A DNA stretch of 64,000 bases from Roseovarius gaetbuli (GTDB lineage: Bacteria; Pseudomonadota; Alphaproteobacteria; Rhodobacterales; Rhodobacteraceae). A program made the translations under genes and the position numbers. Every line of letters starts with the position of its first letter. Position 1 is the stretch's first letter. Positions 32,934 to 41,345 of this stretch are shown here, in pieces. The notes under the pieces are model-generated. The model saw only the letters and a program-made list of their open reading frames with translations. It ran no database searches and was not told the origin of the DNA. The stretch spans positions 50,649-114,648 of the forward strand of contig NZ_FWFJ01000010.1 of NCBI RefSeq assembly GCF_900172365.1, written 5' to 3'.

Positions 32934-34607
32934 TTACTTTACAGTGACTTTTTCGGGCTTGGCCATCCATTCGCGACCCTTTAGCATGGCCTTCCAATAA
33001 ATCGGCGGCAGCATCTTTTCCTTCAGGAACCATGCCGCGCGCGAGGGCTTGGTGCCGTCGATAAGCGCCTTGGGAAAGCTCGGAAGCAATGTGCCGCCAT
33101 AGCCGAATTCCGCCAGAACGATTTTGCCGCGCTCGACCGTGAGCGGGCACGAGCCATAGCCGTTATACTGGGCCACGGGCGAGCCGCCGCGCATGTCGGC
33201 CACGATGTTCTCGGCCACGATAGGCGCCTGAATGCGCGCGGCGGCGGCGGTCTTGGCGTTGGGGGCGTTCATCACATCGCCCAGTGACCAGATGTTGTCA
33301 TAGGTTTTGTGGCGCAGCGTTGCCTGATCCACATCGACCCACCCCGCCGCATCCGCCAGCGGCGAAACGCGGATGAAATCGGGCGCGGTCTGGGGCGGGC
33401 AGACATGCATCATGTCAAACTCCATCTCGACGCGCTCGACCGGGGTGTCGGGCTTGGCGACATCGAACCAGGCCTTTTTGGCCGGGCCGTCAACCGCGAC
33501 CAGATTGTGAAAGAAATTCAGCGTTGCGTCGTATTTTTTGACGTACTCCATCAACGCCGGAACGTAATCCTTGGCCCCGAAGAGCACGCCGCCGGCATTG
33601 TTGAACTGAATGTCGATATCCTTGAGAACGCCGCGCCGGAACCAGGCATCGCCCGACAGATACATCGCCTTTTGCGGCGCGCCGGCGCATTTGATCGGCA
33701 TCGGCGGCTGGGTAAAGATCGCGCGGCCCTCTTTCATGCCCTGCACCAGCTCCCAGGTATAGCGCGCGAGGTCATAGCGGTAATTCGAGGTCACGCCGTT
33801 CTGGCCCAAAGTATCGACAAGACCGTCGATCTTGTGCCAGTCAAGCTTGATCCCCGGACAGACGATCAGGCGCTTGTATTTCACCACCCGACAGCCATCG
33901 AGGATGACCGCGTTGTTGTCCGGCTCAAAGGCGGCGACGGCGGATTTGATCCAATGCACGCCGCTCGGAATAAGCGAACCCATGGTGCGCGAAGTGTCTG
34001 AGGGTTCGAAAATGCCGCCGCCGACCATGGTCCAGCCGGGTTGGTAATAATGGATATCGGCGGGGTCGATGATTGCGATCTCAAGTCCCGGTTTGCGCGC
34101 CTTCAGGCTTGCGGCGGCGGCGATGCCACCGGCGCCGGCCCCGACGATCACCACCTCAAAGCTGGCATCGCCGGTATCGGTTGGCGTCTTGCCGCCATTG
34201 GCGATCCGGCGCACCACACCGGCCATGTCATAGCCCGCCGCCTTTGTCGCGGCGAGGATATCAGACAGCTCAACCGTCTTGGCCTGCGACAGCGACCAGA
34301 GCGTCGCCGAGCGCGTTCCGGTGCGGCAAAAGGCCAGCGTCGGCCCCGGCAAAGCGCTCAGCGCCGCGCCAAATCCTTCGGCATCCTCGTCGCCAACCTT
34401 GCCCGACTCGATCGGCAGGTAAGCCGCCTCAAGCCCAACCTTTTTGGCGGCCTTTGCAAGCTCGTCAAAGGTTGGCTGATCGGCGCCCTCGCCATCTGGG
34501 CGGTTGCAGATCACCGAGCGAAAGCCCGCCTCTTTGATCGCGGCCATGTCGGCGGCGGTGATTTGTGCAGCGACCGAAAGGCCCGGCGTGATTTTCTTGA
34601 TTTCCAA
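32934..34607 (-). CDS. DUF442 phosphatase-like domain fused to sulfide:quinone oxidoreductase-like flavoprotein
   Basis: A 557-residue fusion starting at TTG 34607 (EIKKITPGLSVAAQI); sequence upstream in the same frame overlaps the previous gene and is basic nonsense. Residues 1 to about 135 are a DUF442/tyrosine-phosphatase-like domain with FCRTGTRSA. From about residue 150 comes an FAD-dependent SQR-like enzyme: VVIVGAGAGGIAAAASL, DIHYYQPGWTMVGGG, and VCPPQTAPDF before the C-terminal FAD site SLGDVMNAPNAKTAAA. It likely oxidises sulfide to persulfide with quinone as acceptor, at the membrane. It lies 17 nt after the dioxygenase gene. Confidence 0.9.
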   Translation of the reverse strand: MEIKKITPGLSVAAQITAADMAAIKEAGFRSVICNRPDGEGADQPTFDELAKAAKKVGLEAAYLPIESGKVGDEDAEGFGAALSALPGPTLAFCRTGTRSATLWSLSQAKTVELSDILAATKAAGYDMAGVVRRIANGGKTPTDTGDASFEVVIVGAGAGGIAAAASLKARKPGLEIAIIDPADIHYYQPGWTMVGGGIFEPSDTSRTMGSLIPSGVHWIKSAVAAFEPDNNAVILDGCRVVKYKRLIVCPGIKLDWHKIDGLVDTLGQNGVTSNYRYDLARYTWELVQGMKEGRAIFTQPPMPIKCAGAPQKAMYLSGDAWFRRGVLKDIDIQFNNAGGVLFGAKDYVPALMEYVKKYDATLNFFHNLVAVDGPAKKAWFDVAKPDTPVERVEMEFDMMHVCPPQTAPDFIRVSPLADAAGWVDVDQATLRHKTYDNIWSLGDVMNAPNAKTAAAARIQAPIVAENIVADMRGGSPVAQYNGYGSCPLTVERGKIVLAEFGYGGTLLPSFPKALIDGTKPSRAAWFLKEKMLPPIYWKAMLKGREWMAKPEKVTVK

Positions 34608-34624
34608 AAGACTTCCCCCGGAGT

Positions 34625-35506
34625 TCAGAGCTTGTTGACCGGCACCTTGAGCATCGGATTGCCGTCTGCATCGGTCGGCACCTCGCCGGCGCGCATGTTG
34701 ACCTGCAACGACGGGATGATCAGCCGCGGCATCGCCAGCGTCGCGTCGCGCTCGGTGCGGAACTTGATGAAATCTTCGCGGGTCTTGTCGCCGCCGACGT
34801 GGATGTTGTGGGCCTTTTCCTCGGCCACGGTGGTTTCCCACTGAATGTCGCGGCCGTTGGGGCCGTAATCGTGGCACATGAACAGGCGCATCTCGTCGGG
34901 CAGGGCAAGCACCTTCTGGATGCTGTCGTAAAGCTGTGCCGCGTCGCCGCCGGGAAAATCCGCCCGCGCCGAGCCGCCATCGGGCATGAACAGCGTGTCG
35001 CCGGTGAATGTCGCATTGCCCATCACATGCACCATGCAGGCGGGCGTGTGGCCGGGGGTATACATGGCAAAGCCCTGCATATTGCCGACCTGGTAGGTGT
35101 CGCCATCCTTGAACAAGGCGTCGAACTGCGAGCCGTCACGCTGAAACTCGGTGCCCTCGTTAAAGACTTTGCCAAAGGTGTCCTGCACGATCATGATCTT
35201 TTCGCCGACACCGATCTTGCCGCCCAGCTTGGCCTGAATATAGGGCGCCGCCGAAAGGTGGTCGGCATGCACATGGGTCTCGATGATCCAGTCAAGGGTC
35301 AGGCCACGGCTCTGAATTTCCGCGATCAGGGCGTCGGCGTGATCATAGGTGATCCGGCCGGCGGCATAGTCGATGTCCATGACGCTATCGACAATCGCGC
35401 AATGGTTGCTCGACGGGTCCTTGACGATATAGCTGATCGTGTTGGTGTCCTCATCGAAATGGGCGGATACCTCGGGGGTAACGGTCATATCTACGGGATA
35501 GCTCAT
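34625..35506 (-). CDS. MBL-fold persulfide dioxygenase (ETHE1/Blh-like)
   Basis: Metallo-beta-lactamase-fold protein of 293 residues from ATG 35506, preceded by AAGGAG. Metal motifs are HVHADH (78-83), PGHT (151-154) and GDTLF (169-173), with the DGGxxRxDF motif (PDGGSARADF) at about 175-184 that marks persulfide dioxygenases. These enzymes oxidise glutathione persulfide to sulfite with O2. It is the first gene of the dioxygenase - quinone reductase - SulP operon. In Blh proteins of other bacteria DUF442 is fused to this enzyme; here it is fused to the next gene. Confidence 0.92.
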   Translation of the reverse strand: MSYPVDMTVTPEVSAHFDEDTNTISYIVKDPSSNHCAIVDSVMDIDYAAGRITYDHADALIAEIQSRGLTLDWIIETHVHADHLSAAPYIQAKLGGKIGVGEKIMIVQDTFGKVFNEGTEFQRDGSQFDALFKDGDTYQVGNMQGFAMYTPGHTPACMVHVMGNATFTGDTLFMPDGGSARADFPGGDAAQLYDSIQKVLALPDEMRLFMCHDYGPNGRDIQWETTVAEEKAHNIHVGGDKTREDFIKFRTERDATLAMPRLIIPSLQVNMRAGEVPTDADGNPMLKVPVNKL

Positions 35507-35623
35507 TGCGGTCTCCTTGGCGTAAAGATCAGGCGCGGGGCGGGCCATTCAGTGCAAAAGGTGACAGGGCAGGGCGCCCGGCCACCGATTCCATTTTGTT
35601 GACGTTTTGGCCCCAGGCCCTTT

Positions 35624-35650
35624 CAAAGTTGTATTTGAAGTAGTGGTTTG
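35624..35650 (-). promoter_or_regulatory. AT-rich motif upstream of the sulfide operon
   Basis: The plus strand reads CAAAGTTGTATTTGAAGTAG then TGGTTTG. About 21 of 27 positions match 36851-36877 upstream of the Rrf2 gene. It lies 118-144 bp upstream of the dioxygenase start, within the 187-bp gap before the Crp/Fnr gene. It may bind a common regulator, perhaps the Rrf2 or Crp/Fnr protein encoded next door. Confidence 0.45.
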
Positions 35651-35693
35651 TTTCGGCGCCGTCTGTGACATTGTCACCGTCAGGCAGGGTGGC

Positions 35694-36368
35694 TCAGGAA
35701 TTATGCCCGGCAAGCGCTTCAAGCTCTGCGCGGTTCACAAGACTTATCGCGCCGCGCGATTGCTCGATCCAGCCGCGGCGCTGAAATTCCTGAAGCTGAC
35801 GCGAGATCACCTCGCGCGCTGTGCCAAGCTCGACCGACAGCTTTTGATGGGTGGTGGCGATCACCTCTTTGCCGCCCGACAGTTCGATAAGCTTGTCGGC
35901 CAGGCGCACGTCGAGGCGCTGAAAGGCAACCTCGTCGATCATCAGGAACAGGTCGGTGATGCGTTTGGAAAAGGCGGCAAAGACGAAATCGCGGAACGAT
36001 TTGGATGTCGCCACAAGCTCGTCAAACACCGCGCGCGGGATCGCGGCGGCCTTGACCGGGGTCTCTGCAATGCCCTCGGCGGTGTAATCCTCATAGGCCA
36101 GAAGACAGGCGGTGGTCAGCACACAGCTTTGCCCGGCGTGGATGCGATACAGCACGATTTCATGCCCGGTCTCGGATGTCTGTTGCACCCGCACCGTGCC
36201 ATCGAGCAGGAAAAGCATATTCTCGGGCGATTTGCCGGGGCCAAAGATCGTCGTGTCCTTGGGCACGGTCACGATTGCGCTGCGCGACAGCAAAAGCTGT
36301 TTGGTCTCGGGGTCAAGACGGGCAAGGCCGGGAAAGCGATCAACCCAGTGTTCGGCAAGGGCGGTCAT
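35694..36368 (-). CDS. Crp/Fnr family transcriptional regulator
   Basis: A 224-residue regulator. The N-terminal cyclic-nucleotide-type beta-roll (LFLLDGTVRVQQTSETGHEI) contains CVLTTACLL, whose two cysteines could sense oxidants or sulfur species. The C-terminal helix-turn-helix is TTHQKLSVELGTAREVISRQLQEF. An FNR-type N-terminal 4Fe-4S cysteine cluster is absent. It overlaps the upstream Rrf2 gene by 4 nt (ATGA), so both regulators are made together, between the sulfide operon and the bd oxidase genes. Confidence 0.9.
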   Translation of the reverse strand: MTALAEHWVDRFPGLARLDPETKQLLLSRSAIVTVPKDTTIFGPGKSPENMLFLLDGTVRVQQTSETGHEIVLYRIHAGQSCVLTTACLLAYEDYTAEGIAETPVKAAAIPRAVFDELVATSKSFRDFVFAAFSKRITDLFLMIDEVAFQRLDVRLADKLIELSGGKEVIATTHQKLSVELGTAREVISRQLQEFQRRGWIEQSRGAISLVNRAELEALAGHNS

Positions 36369-36829
36369 GACAGGGCCTCCGGGTCTCTGGGCATTTCAAA
36401 TGGCGCGATCCGGTCAAGCAATTGGCCGCGATTGGCCGAAATATCGGCGATGGTCAGGTCATCGAGCACCGCCATGAAGGCGCGGGTCGCCTCCTGCATC
36501 TTGCGTGAGAGGGTGCAGATCCCGATCAGCGGACAGGTGTTTTTCTCGGGGTTGAAGCATTCGACTACGTCAAGCGGCCCCTCGGTCAGACGCACCACAT
36601 CGCCGACGACGATCTTGTCAGGCGCACGGCCAAGGCGAAACCCGCCGCGCCGCCCGCGCACGGTTTCAAGAAAGCCCGCCTTGCCGAGTTCATGCACGAT
36701 CTTGACGATATGGGGCCGCGACAGCCCGTGGATATGCGCCACGTCATCCACCCGCACAAGATCAGGCGCCTTGAGCGCCGCAAGCTGCAACGAGCGCAGC
36801 GCGTAATTGGTATAGCTGGTCAGTTTCAT
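36365..36829 (-). CDS. Rrf2 family transcriptional regulator (NsrR/IscR-like)
   Basis: A 154-residue DNA-binding protein starting at ATG 36829 (MKLTSYTNYALRSLQ). The winged helix carries VDDVAHIHGLSRPHIVKIVH and the wing RGRRGGFRLGRAP. Three cysteines in CFNPEKNTCPLIGIC, spaced C-x7-C-x5-C, match the Fe-S ligand region of NsrR-type proteins, so NO, redox or sulfur sensing is likely. It is divergent from cydA and coupled to the Crp/Fnr gene, placing it as the local controller. Confidence 0.92.
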   Translation of the reverse strand: MKLTSYTNYALRSLQLAALKAPDLVRVDDVAHIHGLSRPHIVKIVHELGKAGFLETVRGRRGGFRLGRAPDKIVVGDVVRLTEGPLDVVECFNPEKNTCPLIGICTLSRKMQEATRAFMAVLDDLTIADISANRGQLLDRIAPFEMPRDPEALS

Positions 36830-36850
36830 GCTGCGTCCCGATGTCTCAAT

Positions 36851-36877
36851 CAAAGTTATATTCAAAGTATTGCTTTT
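36851..36877 (-). promoter_or_regulatory. AT-rich motif upstream of the Rrf2 gene
   Basis: The plus strand reads CAAAGTTATATTCAAAGTAT then TGCTTTT, 22-48 bp upstream of the Rrf2 ATG. It matches the motif at 35624-35650 in about 21 of 27 positions. On the minus strand it contains TTTGAATA, also present in the dyad at 36909-36927. Autoregulation is plausible. Confidence 0.45.
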
Positions 36878-36908
36878 GTAAATGGGGTGAGTGTATTCAG
36901 CAATCAAA

Positions 36909-36927
36909 CATCTATTTTGAATAGATG
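36909..36927. promoter_or_regulatory. Perfect dyad in the cydA/Rrf2 divergent promoter
   Basis: CATCTATT and AATAGATG form 8-bp perfect inverted arms around TTG. The dyad lies 80-98 bp upstream of the Rrf2 ATG and 79-97 bp upstream of the cydA ATG, centred between them. Its size and symmetry fit an operator for a dimeric winged-helix regulator such as the adjacent Rrf2 protein. Confidence 0.55.
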
Positions 36928-37005
36928 ATATGTCTACGTGCTGTCGCGCCGTAACAGCGGCCCCGGCTTTTCTGACGCCATCGCGTCCAAGGAGAAGGTC
37001 CTGTC

Positions 37006-38406
37006 ATGCTGGAAAGTCTGACCGCCGAGACACTGGCCCGCATGCAATTTGCATTCACCGTGTCGTTTCACATCATCTTTCCGGCCTTTTCCATCGGGCT
37101 TGCCAGCTATCTGGCGGTGCTGAACGGTCTCTGGCTTGTCAACCGCGACAAGACCTATCTTGTGCTGTTCACCTATTGGAAAAAGATCTTTGCGGTGGCC
37201 TTTGGCATGGGCGTCGTGTCGGGCATCGTGATGTCCTATCAGTTCGGCACCAACTGGTCGGTCTTCGCCGACAAGACCGGCCCGATCCTTGGCCCCCTCA
37301 TGGCCTATGAGGTTCTGTCGGCCTTCTTTCTGGAGGCGGGATTTCTGGGCGTCATGCTGTTCGGGCGCGAACGGGTGGGCGATGGCTTGCACATGTTCGC
37401 CACCGCGATGGTTGCCTTTGGCACGCTGATGTCGGCGACCTGGATTTTGTCGGTCAATTCCTGGATGAAGACGCCCGTGGGCTATAGCATCAACGAGATC
37501 GGCCAGTTCGTGCCCGAGGATTGGTGGAAGATCGTCTTAAACCCGTCCTTTCCCTATCGCCTCGTGCATATGGTGCTTGCCGCCTATCTCACCACGGCGC
37601 TTGTGGTGGGCGGCGTTGGTGGCCTGCATTTGCTGCGCGACAGGGCCGATGCGGCGGCGCGGCGGATGTTTTCGATGGCGATGTGGATGCTGATCGTGGT
37701 GGCCCCTCTGCAAATCGTCGCGGGCGATTTTCACGGGCTCAACACGCTTGAACATCAACCCGCCAAGGTCATGGCGATGGAAGGCCATTACGACAGCCAC
37801 CCCGACGGCGCGCCGCTGATCCTTTTCGGCATTCCTAACCCGGACGAAAAGCGGATTGATTACGCGGTGCAGATTCCCAAGGTCTCAAGCCTGATCCTCA
37901 AGCATGACCTGAATGCGCCGCTGGCCGGTCTTGATACGATTGCCGACGAAGACGAGGCGCCGGTGATGATCGTGTTCTTCAGCTTTCGCGTCATGATCGC
38001 GCTGGGTTTTGCCATGCTTGGCCTTGGGGTCTGGGCGCTCTGGCGGCGGATGCGCGGCACGCTTTATCACGACCGGTGGCTTCACCGTGCGGCGATTGCC
38101 ATGGGGCCGATGGGCTTTGTCGCGGTGCTGGCCGGGTGGATCACCACCGAGGTCGGCCGTCAGCCCTTTACCGTCTATGGCCTGTTGCGCACCGCCGATA
38201 GCCTTGCGCCGGTGGCGGCGCCTGCGGTTGCGGCCTCGTTGCTGGCCTTTGTCGTGGTCTATTTCTTTATCTTCGGGGCAGGCACCTTCTACCTGTTGCG
38301 GATGATGAATATGGCCCCGGCGACCAAATACCTTGGCCTAAAGGATGCGCCGACGCGCACCGCGCGCAGCCGCAAGACCAACCCCGATGCCATGCCCGGC
38401 GAATAA
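37006..38406 (+). CDS. cydA: Cytochrome bd-type ubiquinol oxidase subunit I (CIO type)
   Basis: Main haem-bearing and quinol-oxidising subunit of 466 residues, with about nine hydrophobic segments. The N-terminal haem b595 histidine is in FTVSFHIIFPAFS (His22); GRQPFTVYG is the conserved quinol-oxidation motif. The Q-loop is short, as in cyanide-insensitive oxidases (CioA) of pseudomonads and alphaproteobacteria. The RBS AAGGAGAAGG precedes the ATG. cydB follows 11 nt downstream. bd oxidases tolerate sulfide, NO and cyanide, which fits the neighbouring sulfide genes. Confidence 0.96.
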   Translation: MLESLTAETLARMQFAFTVSFHIIFPAFSIGLASYLAVLNGLWLVNRDKTYLVLFTYWKKIFAVAFGMGVVSGIVMSYQFGTNWSVFADKTGPILGPLMAYEVLSAFFLEAGFLGVMLFGRERVGDGLHMFATAMVAFGTLMSATWILSVNSWMKTPVGYSINEIGQFVPEDWWKIVLNPSFPYRLVHMVLAAYLTTALVVGGVGGLHLLRDRADAAARRMFSMAMWMLIVVAPLQIVAGDFHGLNTLEHQPAKVMAMEGHYDSHPDGAPLILFGIPNPDEKRIDYAVQIPKVSSLILKHDLNAPLAGLDTIADEDEAPVMIVFFSFRVMIALGFAMLGLGVWALWRRMRGTLYHDRWLHRAAIAMGPMGFVAVLAGWITTEVGRQPFTVYGLLRTADSLAPVAAPAVAASLLAFVVVYFFIFGAGTFYLLRMMNMAPATKYLGLKDAPTRTARSRKTNPDAMPGE

Positions 38407-38417
38407 GGAGCACTCCG

Positions 38418-39418
38418 ATGTTTGAACTTTCCTTTATCTGGGCCGGAATCATCGCCTTTGCGGTGCTGACCTATGTGATCCTTGACGGCTTTGACCTTGG
38501 GGTCGGTATCCTGTTTCCCTTCGCGAAGGGCGAGCGTGACAAGGCGACGATGATGAATTCCATCGCGCCGATCTGGGACGGCAATGAAACCTGGCTTGTG
38601 CTGGGCGGCGGCGGGTTGTTCGCGGTGTTTCCGCTGGCTTATGCGGTGGTGATGCCGGCGCTTTACATGCCGATCACCCTGATGCTGCTTGCGCTGATCT
38701 TTCGCGGCGTCGCCTTTGAATACCGCTGGCGCACTAAGCTGTGGAAGCCGGTCTGGGACGCGGCATTTTTGGCGGCTCGCTTGTCGCGGCCTTCATGCAG
38801 GGCATCGCTCTTGGCGCGCTTGTGCAGGGCATCGAGGTTGCCGAGCGCGCCTATGCGGGCGGCTGGTGGGACTGGCTCAGCCTGTTTTCCGTGCTCACCG
38901 GGGTTGCGGTGGTGATCGGCTATGGCCTGCTTGGCGCGACCTGGCTTATCCTCAAGACCGAAGGCGCGCTGCAACGCCAGATGCAGCGCTATGCTTGGTG
39001 GTGCGCCGCCGGAACGCTTGGCTTTATCGGCGTCGTCAGCCTTTTGACCCCGTTTCAGGACCCGGTCTATTTCAGCCGCTGGTTCAACCTTCCGGGCAGC
39101 ATCTTGAGCGTGCTGATGCCCGGCGCAGTGATCGCGGCCTCATGGGCGCTGTTTTCGGGGCTGAACGCGGGCAAGGATGGCCAGCCCTTCTTTGCTGCGC
39201 TTACGCTTTTTGTGCTGTGTTTCATCGGCATCGGGATAAGCTTTTATCCGCATATCGTGCCCCCCGGCCTGACCATCGCCGAGGCGGCCGCGCCCGATGC
39301 GAGCCTCAAGTTCGCGCTTGTCGGCACGGTGGTTCTCGTGCCGCTGGTCCTTGGCTATACCGCCTATGCCTATTGGGTGTTTCGCGGCAAGGTCGACCCC
39401 GAGGAGGGCTATCATTGA
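38418..39418 (+). pseudogene. cydB: Cytochrome bd-type oxidase subunit II, interrupted by a single-base frameshift
   Basis: Subunit II is split between two frames. The first frame (from ATG 38418, RBS AAGGAG) reads normally to KLWKPVWDAA and then turns to nonsense, ending at 38915. The continuation FGGSLVAAFMQGIALGALVQG and onward to RGKVDPEEGYH at 39418 is in the +2 frame. The junction is the run TTTTT at 38766-38770: six Ts would restore AAFFGGSLVAAF, the family sequence. All the rest of the protein is intact. It is either a sequencing or assembly error, a recent mutation or slippage-prone site; the reads would decide. Confidence 0.88.
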
Positions 39419-39528
39419 AGGGGCGCGAGCGCTCAAAACGCCCGCTTTGGTTTGCGGGCCTTTGGCTCGCAAGCGTAGCCGCGCTGGGCGTGATCGCGAT
39501 GCTGATCAAACTGGCGCTACCCTACTGA
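39415..39528 (+). CDS. DUF2474 small membrane peptide (CioZ/CydX-like subunit)
   Basis: A 37-residue peptide starting at TTG 39415, overlapping the cydB stop by 4 nt and preceded by GAGGAGG. The sequence is KGRERSKRPLWFAGLWLASV followed by a hydrophobic helix ending LIKLALPY. One basic N-terminus and one membrane helix match the DUF2474 peptides (CioZ) that follow cioAB in other bacteria, equivalent to CydX. It probably stabilises the oxidase. Confidence 0.82.
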   Translation: MKGRERSKRPLWFAGLWLASVAALGVIAMLIKLALPY

Positions 39529-39600
39529 GCGGGTAAATTTGTTTCCATTTTGTTCTTGTTTCGTGGTATTTCCACCGTGTCACATCCAAAAGAGGGGCAC

Positions 39601-40443
39601 ATGATGGAGCAGCAAGGCAAATTCGAGCGGTTCAAGGCGCTTCATGACGCGCAAGGGGCCTTTGTCATGCCCAATCCTTGGGATGCAGGCTCGGCGCGGC
39701 TCTTGGCCAGCCTCGGTTTCGAGGCGCTTGCCACGGCAAGCGCGGGCTATGCCTTTTCGGTAGGTAAACGTGATTCCTTTGCCGGGCTGAGCCGGGACGA
39801 GATCCTTGAAAATGCCGCCCGGATCGCGGGCGCAACGACGCTTCCGGTTTCCGGGGATCTCGAGGACGGGTTCGGGTCCGATCCCGCAACCTGCGCCGAA
39901 ACGGTCATGATGGCCTGCGACGCGGGTCTTGTCGGCGGCTCTATCGAGGATGCGACCGGTGACCCAGATGCGCCGATTTACGATATATCTCAGGCGGTTG
40001 AGCGTATTCGTGCAGCCAGCGAGGCGGCACAGACCCGCCCCTTTCTGCTGACGGCGCGGGCCGAGAACTATCTCTGGGGGCGACCCGATCTTGGCGACAC
40101 GATCAAACGGCTTCAGGCGTTTTCCGAGGCCGGGGCAGATGTGCTCTATGCACCCGGATTGCCCGATATCGAGGCGATCACAACCCTCTGTCGCGAGGTC
40201 GACAAGCCGGTGAATGTGGTCATGGGGCTAACGGGGCAATCCTATAGCGTCGAGCAACTGTCGCAGGCCGGTGTGCGCCGCATAAGCGTCGGCGGCTCTT
40301 TTGCCCGCGCCGCCCTTGGCGCCGTGATGCGCGCCGCGCAAGAGGTCATGACTTCCGGCACGTTTCAGTATGCGGCGGATGCCATCCCCGACGCCGAGAT
40401 CAGCCGGTTGATGTCGCAGGATCGGCAAAAGACCCGAGCGTAA
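39601..40443 (+). CDS. Isocitrate lyase/PEP mutase family protein
   Basis: A 280-residue TIM-barrel enzyme; ATG 39601 (or 39604) follows AAAAGAGGGG, while the frame open from 39550 has no family sequence. Motifs: VMPNPWDAGSARLLASLGF, SGDLEDGFG (metal-binding acidic loop) and LLTARAENYLWG. The family includes PEP mutase, methylisocitrate lyase and oxaloacetate hydrolases; the Cys of true isocitrate lyases (KKCGH) is absent. The exact reaction is unknown. Confidence 0.9.
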   Translation: MMEQQGKFERFKALHDAQGAFVMPNPWDAGSARLLASLGFEALATASAGYAFSVGKRDSFAGLSRDEILENAARIAGATTLPVSGDLEDGFGSDPATCAETVMMACDAGLVGGSIEDATGDPDAPIYDISQAVERIRAASEAAQTRPFLLTARAENYLWGRPDLGDTIKRLQAFSEAGADVLYAPGLPDIEAITTLCREVDKPVNVVMGLTGQSYSVEQLSQAGVRRISVGGSFARAALGAVMRAAQEVMTSGTFQYAADAIPDAEISRLMSQDRQKTRA

Positions 40444-40505
40444 CAGCCTGAGCAAGCTCCCTATGCCCGCCGATCATGGTTTCATCCGACCCTTTTGCCG
40501 ACTGA

Positions 40506-40937
40506 CTATTCGGCCTGGATCGACTCGATGTAATAGACCAGCGACAGGATGCGCCCCCGGACGATATCGCTTTCGGCTTTCTGCATCGGTGTCGGGTCGG
40601 CGATGCCCTTGCGGCGCACCTCATCAGTGAAATAGCGCCCCCAAAGCGGCATCTCAGAGCTGCCGTGCCCGGCGATCTTATGCGTCCCCGCGATTGAATT
40701 ATAGACGCGCTCACGCGGAAATACTCCGTCATTGGCCTTGCTCAGGCCGACCAGGTTCTTGGGGGGCAGGGCAAAAAGTCCGGCCACAACCCCGTCGCCC
40801 CGCCCATCCATCCCATGGCACGCCGCACAGCGTTGCTGGAATTCATCCTTGCCGATCGCATCCTGCGCAAGCGCCCCCGCACCGGTTGTCAAAACAACCC
40901 CGAGAGCGGCAATTGCGATTTTCTTGAAGCTTGGCAT
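40506..40937 (-). CDS. c-type cytochrome, single haem
   Basis: A 143-residue secreted cytochrome from ATG 40937, which follows AAGGAGG at ideal spacing. The signal peptide is FKKIAIAALGVVLTTGAGALAQ. One haem site CAACH is at about residues 35-39 and a likely axial methionine lies in SSEMPLWGRYF. It is a predicted periplasmic electron carrier. It could serve respiratory enzymes, but no specific partner is adjacent. Confidence 0.9.
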   Translation of the reverse strand: MPSFKKIAIAALGVVLTTGAGALAQDAIGKDEFQQRCAACHGMDGRGDGVVAGLFALPPKNLVGLSKANDGVFPRERVYNSIAGTHKIAGHGSSEMPLWGRYFTDEVRRKGIADPTPMQKAESDIVRGRILSLVYYIESIQAE

Positions 40938-41125
40938 CTGTGCATCCTCCTTGTTATTGGCGCGCTCAGTATGGGCGCACTTGCGGAGGCTGGCTTGATA
41001 TTGCTCAATTTTGCCGGTCTGGCAGGGCGCACGCCTTTGCGCCTTGGGCCGGAAAACCCCAGGAAACAGCCGGATGCCACGGCGCATTTGCCGATCATTT
41101 CCTGTGCTGCTGGTCCGGTGGAAAG

Positions 41126-41209
41126 TGGTGGGCGACCCTGGAATCGAACCAGGCGTGCGTCTCCGCGAGGGAGTTACAGTCCCCTGCCACACCTTGCGGC
41201 CTGTCGCCC
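41126..41209 (-). tRNA. tRNA-Tyr (GTA)
   Basis: Minus strand. Acceptor GGGCGAC pairs with GTCGCCC, discriminator A, encoded CCA. D-arm GCC-loop-GGC; anticodon arm GGGGA CTGTAAC TCCCT with anticodon GTA; a long type-II variable arm with GCG/CGC stem; T-arm CCTGG TTCGATT CCAGG. Length is 84 nt including CCA. Confidence 0.95.
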
Positions 41210-41345
41210 ACTTGTCCGGCGAAAAACGCGCCTGACGTGGGGGGCTGATTACAAGCGCCGCACTGGCCCGTCAACCGGAAAATGCCTTGCAAGCGGGCGC
41301 GGGGCGTCGCATTGTCGCCGCCCTGAGGAAAGAGGCAGCAGACCC

